A stretch of 6,245 nucleotides of DNA, from contig JAJYYS010000093.1 in NCBI GenBank assembly GCA_021800745.1, positions 1 through 6,245 on the forward strand, written 5' to 3'. Below are positions 5,941 through 6,245 of this stretch, one piece after another (position 1 is the first letter of the stretch; each line of letters begins with the position of its first letter). The translations under genes and the position numbers were made by a program. A model generated the notes under the pieces. The model ran no database searches. It worked only from the letters and a program-made list of their open reading frames with translations, and was not told the origin of the DNA. The stretch comes from a bacterium (lineage in GTDB: Bacteria; SZUA-79; Acidulodesulfobacterales; Acidulodesulfobacteraceae).

Positions 5941-5983
5941 AGATTGCTTCGCTTGCGCTCGCAATGACGCTTTTACGTCTCAT
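5906..5983 (-). other. 25-codon open frame through the REP-like element (uncertain)
   Basis: The ATG (5983-5981) overlaps the hydrolase stop TGA (5982-5980). The frame runs through the REP-like sequence and the duplicated hydrolase tail to a TAA at 5908-5906, one base before the coaBC ATG. The peptide would start MRRKSVIASASEAIW and end in the duplicated YERKFNPYLI. It probably has no function as a protein. It could keep ribosomes moving from the hydrolase gene to coaBC, which has no ribosome binding site of its own. Confidence 0.25.
5941..5969. repeat. REP-like palindromic element
   Basis: On the minus strand this reads CGTCATTGCGAGC then GCAAGCGAAGCAATCT. It is an imperfect palindrome: ATTGC at 5943-5947 pairs GCAAT at 5961-5965, with alternative inner pairings of TTGCG and CGCAA. 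From memory, variants of GTCATTGCGAGC...GAAGCAATC occur as dispersed intergenic repeats in many bacterial genomes. It is much richer in G and C than its surroundings. A short hairpin follows (GACG 5966-5969 with CGTC 5976-5979). Copy number in this genome cannot be seen here. Confidence 0.7.
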
Positions 5984-6015
5984 ATTAAATAAGGATTAAA
6001 TTTTCTTTCGTATCC
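5980..6015 (-). repeat. Direct repeat copy 2: original 3' end of the hydrolase gene
   Basis: This is the in-place copy of the sequence duplicated at 5901-5940. It codes for the last residues of the hydrolase (GYERKFNPYLI) and its TGA stop, and ends with TTTAATATGAG. Together the two copies flank the REP-like element, with 39 bp between them. Confidence 0.85.
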
Positions 6016-6245
6016 TATTGTCGTGGGTTCGCCGTGACCCGGATAAACTTTTACGCCGTCTTCCAGAGTCATAAGTTTGTTTTTAATAGAGCTTATGATC
6101 TGTTCGGACGAACCGCCGAAAATATCGGTTCTTCCTATAGTATTTCTAAAAAGCGTATCGCCGCTGAAAAGATGTTTATCGTTCACTAAAAACGATACGC
6201 TTCCGGGCGAATGTCCGGGAGTAAAAACAGACAGGATTTTAATGT
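5980..6245 (-). CDS. Metallo-beta-lactamase-fold hydrolase, glyoxalase II-like (N-terminus outside the window)
   Basis: The C-terminal 87 codons are present and the frame is open to the right edge of the window, so the start is missing. An in-window GTG at 6186 is not the start, because the family's conserved sequence continues upstream of it: TPGHSPGSVSFL includes a metal-binding histidine. Then follow FSGDTLFRNTIGRTD, with the bridging aspartate of SGDTLF, GGS, and VYPGHGEPTTIGYE, with the final metal-binding histidine in PGHG. This pattern matches small glyoxalase II-like hydrolases of the YcbL group. The substrate is unknown; thioesters of glutathione-like thiols or persulfides are possible, but the window does not decide. 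It lies upstream of coaBC on the same strand, and the two probably once overlapped by ATGA before the REP-like insertion. Confidence 0.9.
   Translation of the reverse strand, partial: IKILSVFTPGHSPGSVSFLVNDKHLFSGDTLFRNTIGRTDIFGGSSEQIISSIKNKLMTLEDGVKVYPGHGEPTTIGYERKFNPYLI

Noticed and set aside
5901..6015. CRISPR-like pair of repeats
   Set aside because: There are only two copies, one of them coding, flanking a palindrome. There is no regular array and no cas gene.
5980..6186. A complete 68-residue protein starting at GTG 6186
   Set aside because: Conserved hydrolase sequence (TPGHSPGSV) continues in frame upstream of the GTG to the window edge, so this is the tail of a longer gene.

Overview
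The window is AT-rich bacterial DNA with dense, short-spaced genes. It probably comes from a Gram-negative, sulfur-metabolising anaerobe of the Desulfobacterota or a related group. That placement is a low-confidence inference from codon and base composition, the type of threonine synthase and the gene set; no rRNA or other phylogenetic marker is present.

Layout. Positions 1-64 hold the first 21 codons of a leftward gene that begins with a signal peptide. Positions 65-471 are a control region: a possible leftward promoter, a near-consensus rightward sigma-70 promoter (168-197), a complete SAM-I (S-box) riboswitch (252-356) and its intrinsic terminator (371-411). A rightward six-gene operon follows (472-4703): threonine synthase-like enzyme, CysO-like sulfur carrier fused to a NIL domain, MoeB/ThiF-type E1-like adenylyltransferase, TusA-family protein, CysM-type cysteine synthase, and a JAMM (Mec/HcyD-type) metalloprotease. 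It converges on leftward coaBC, with only 4 bp between the stop codons. Upstream of coaBC lies a leftward metallo-beta-lactamase-fold hydrolase whose start is beyond the window. Between these two is a REP-like palindrome flanked by two copies of the 3' end of the hydrolase gene.

How the genes work together (inference from known families). The operon looks like a protein-thiocarboxylate route for putting sulfur into amino acids. The E1-like enzyme would adenylate the carrier's Gly-Gly end, and sulfur (sulfide or persulfide, perhaps via the TusA protein) would make the thiocarboxylate. A PLP enzyme would pass it to an activated serine (CysM) or possibly to O-phosphohomoserine (the ThrC-like enzyme). 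The JAMM protease would then release cysteine or homocysteine. Precedents are CysO-CysM-Mec in Mycobacterium tuberculosis and HcyS-HcyF-HcyD in Wolinella succinogenes. The most unusual feature is that the carrier's Gly-Gly is internal, followed by Ala and a methionine-transporter-type NIL domain. The carrier would therefore have to be cut before use, plausibly by the JAMM protease of the same operon. The SAM riboswitch ties the whole unit to methionine/SAM status.
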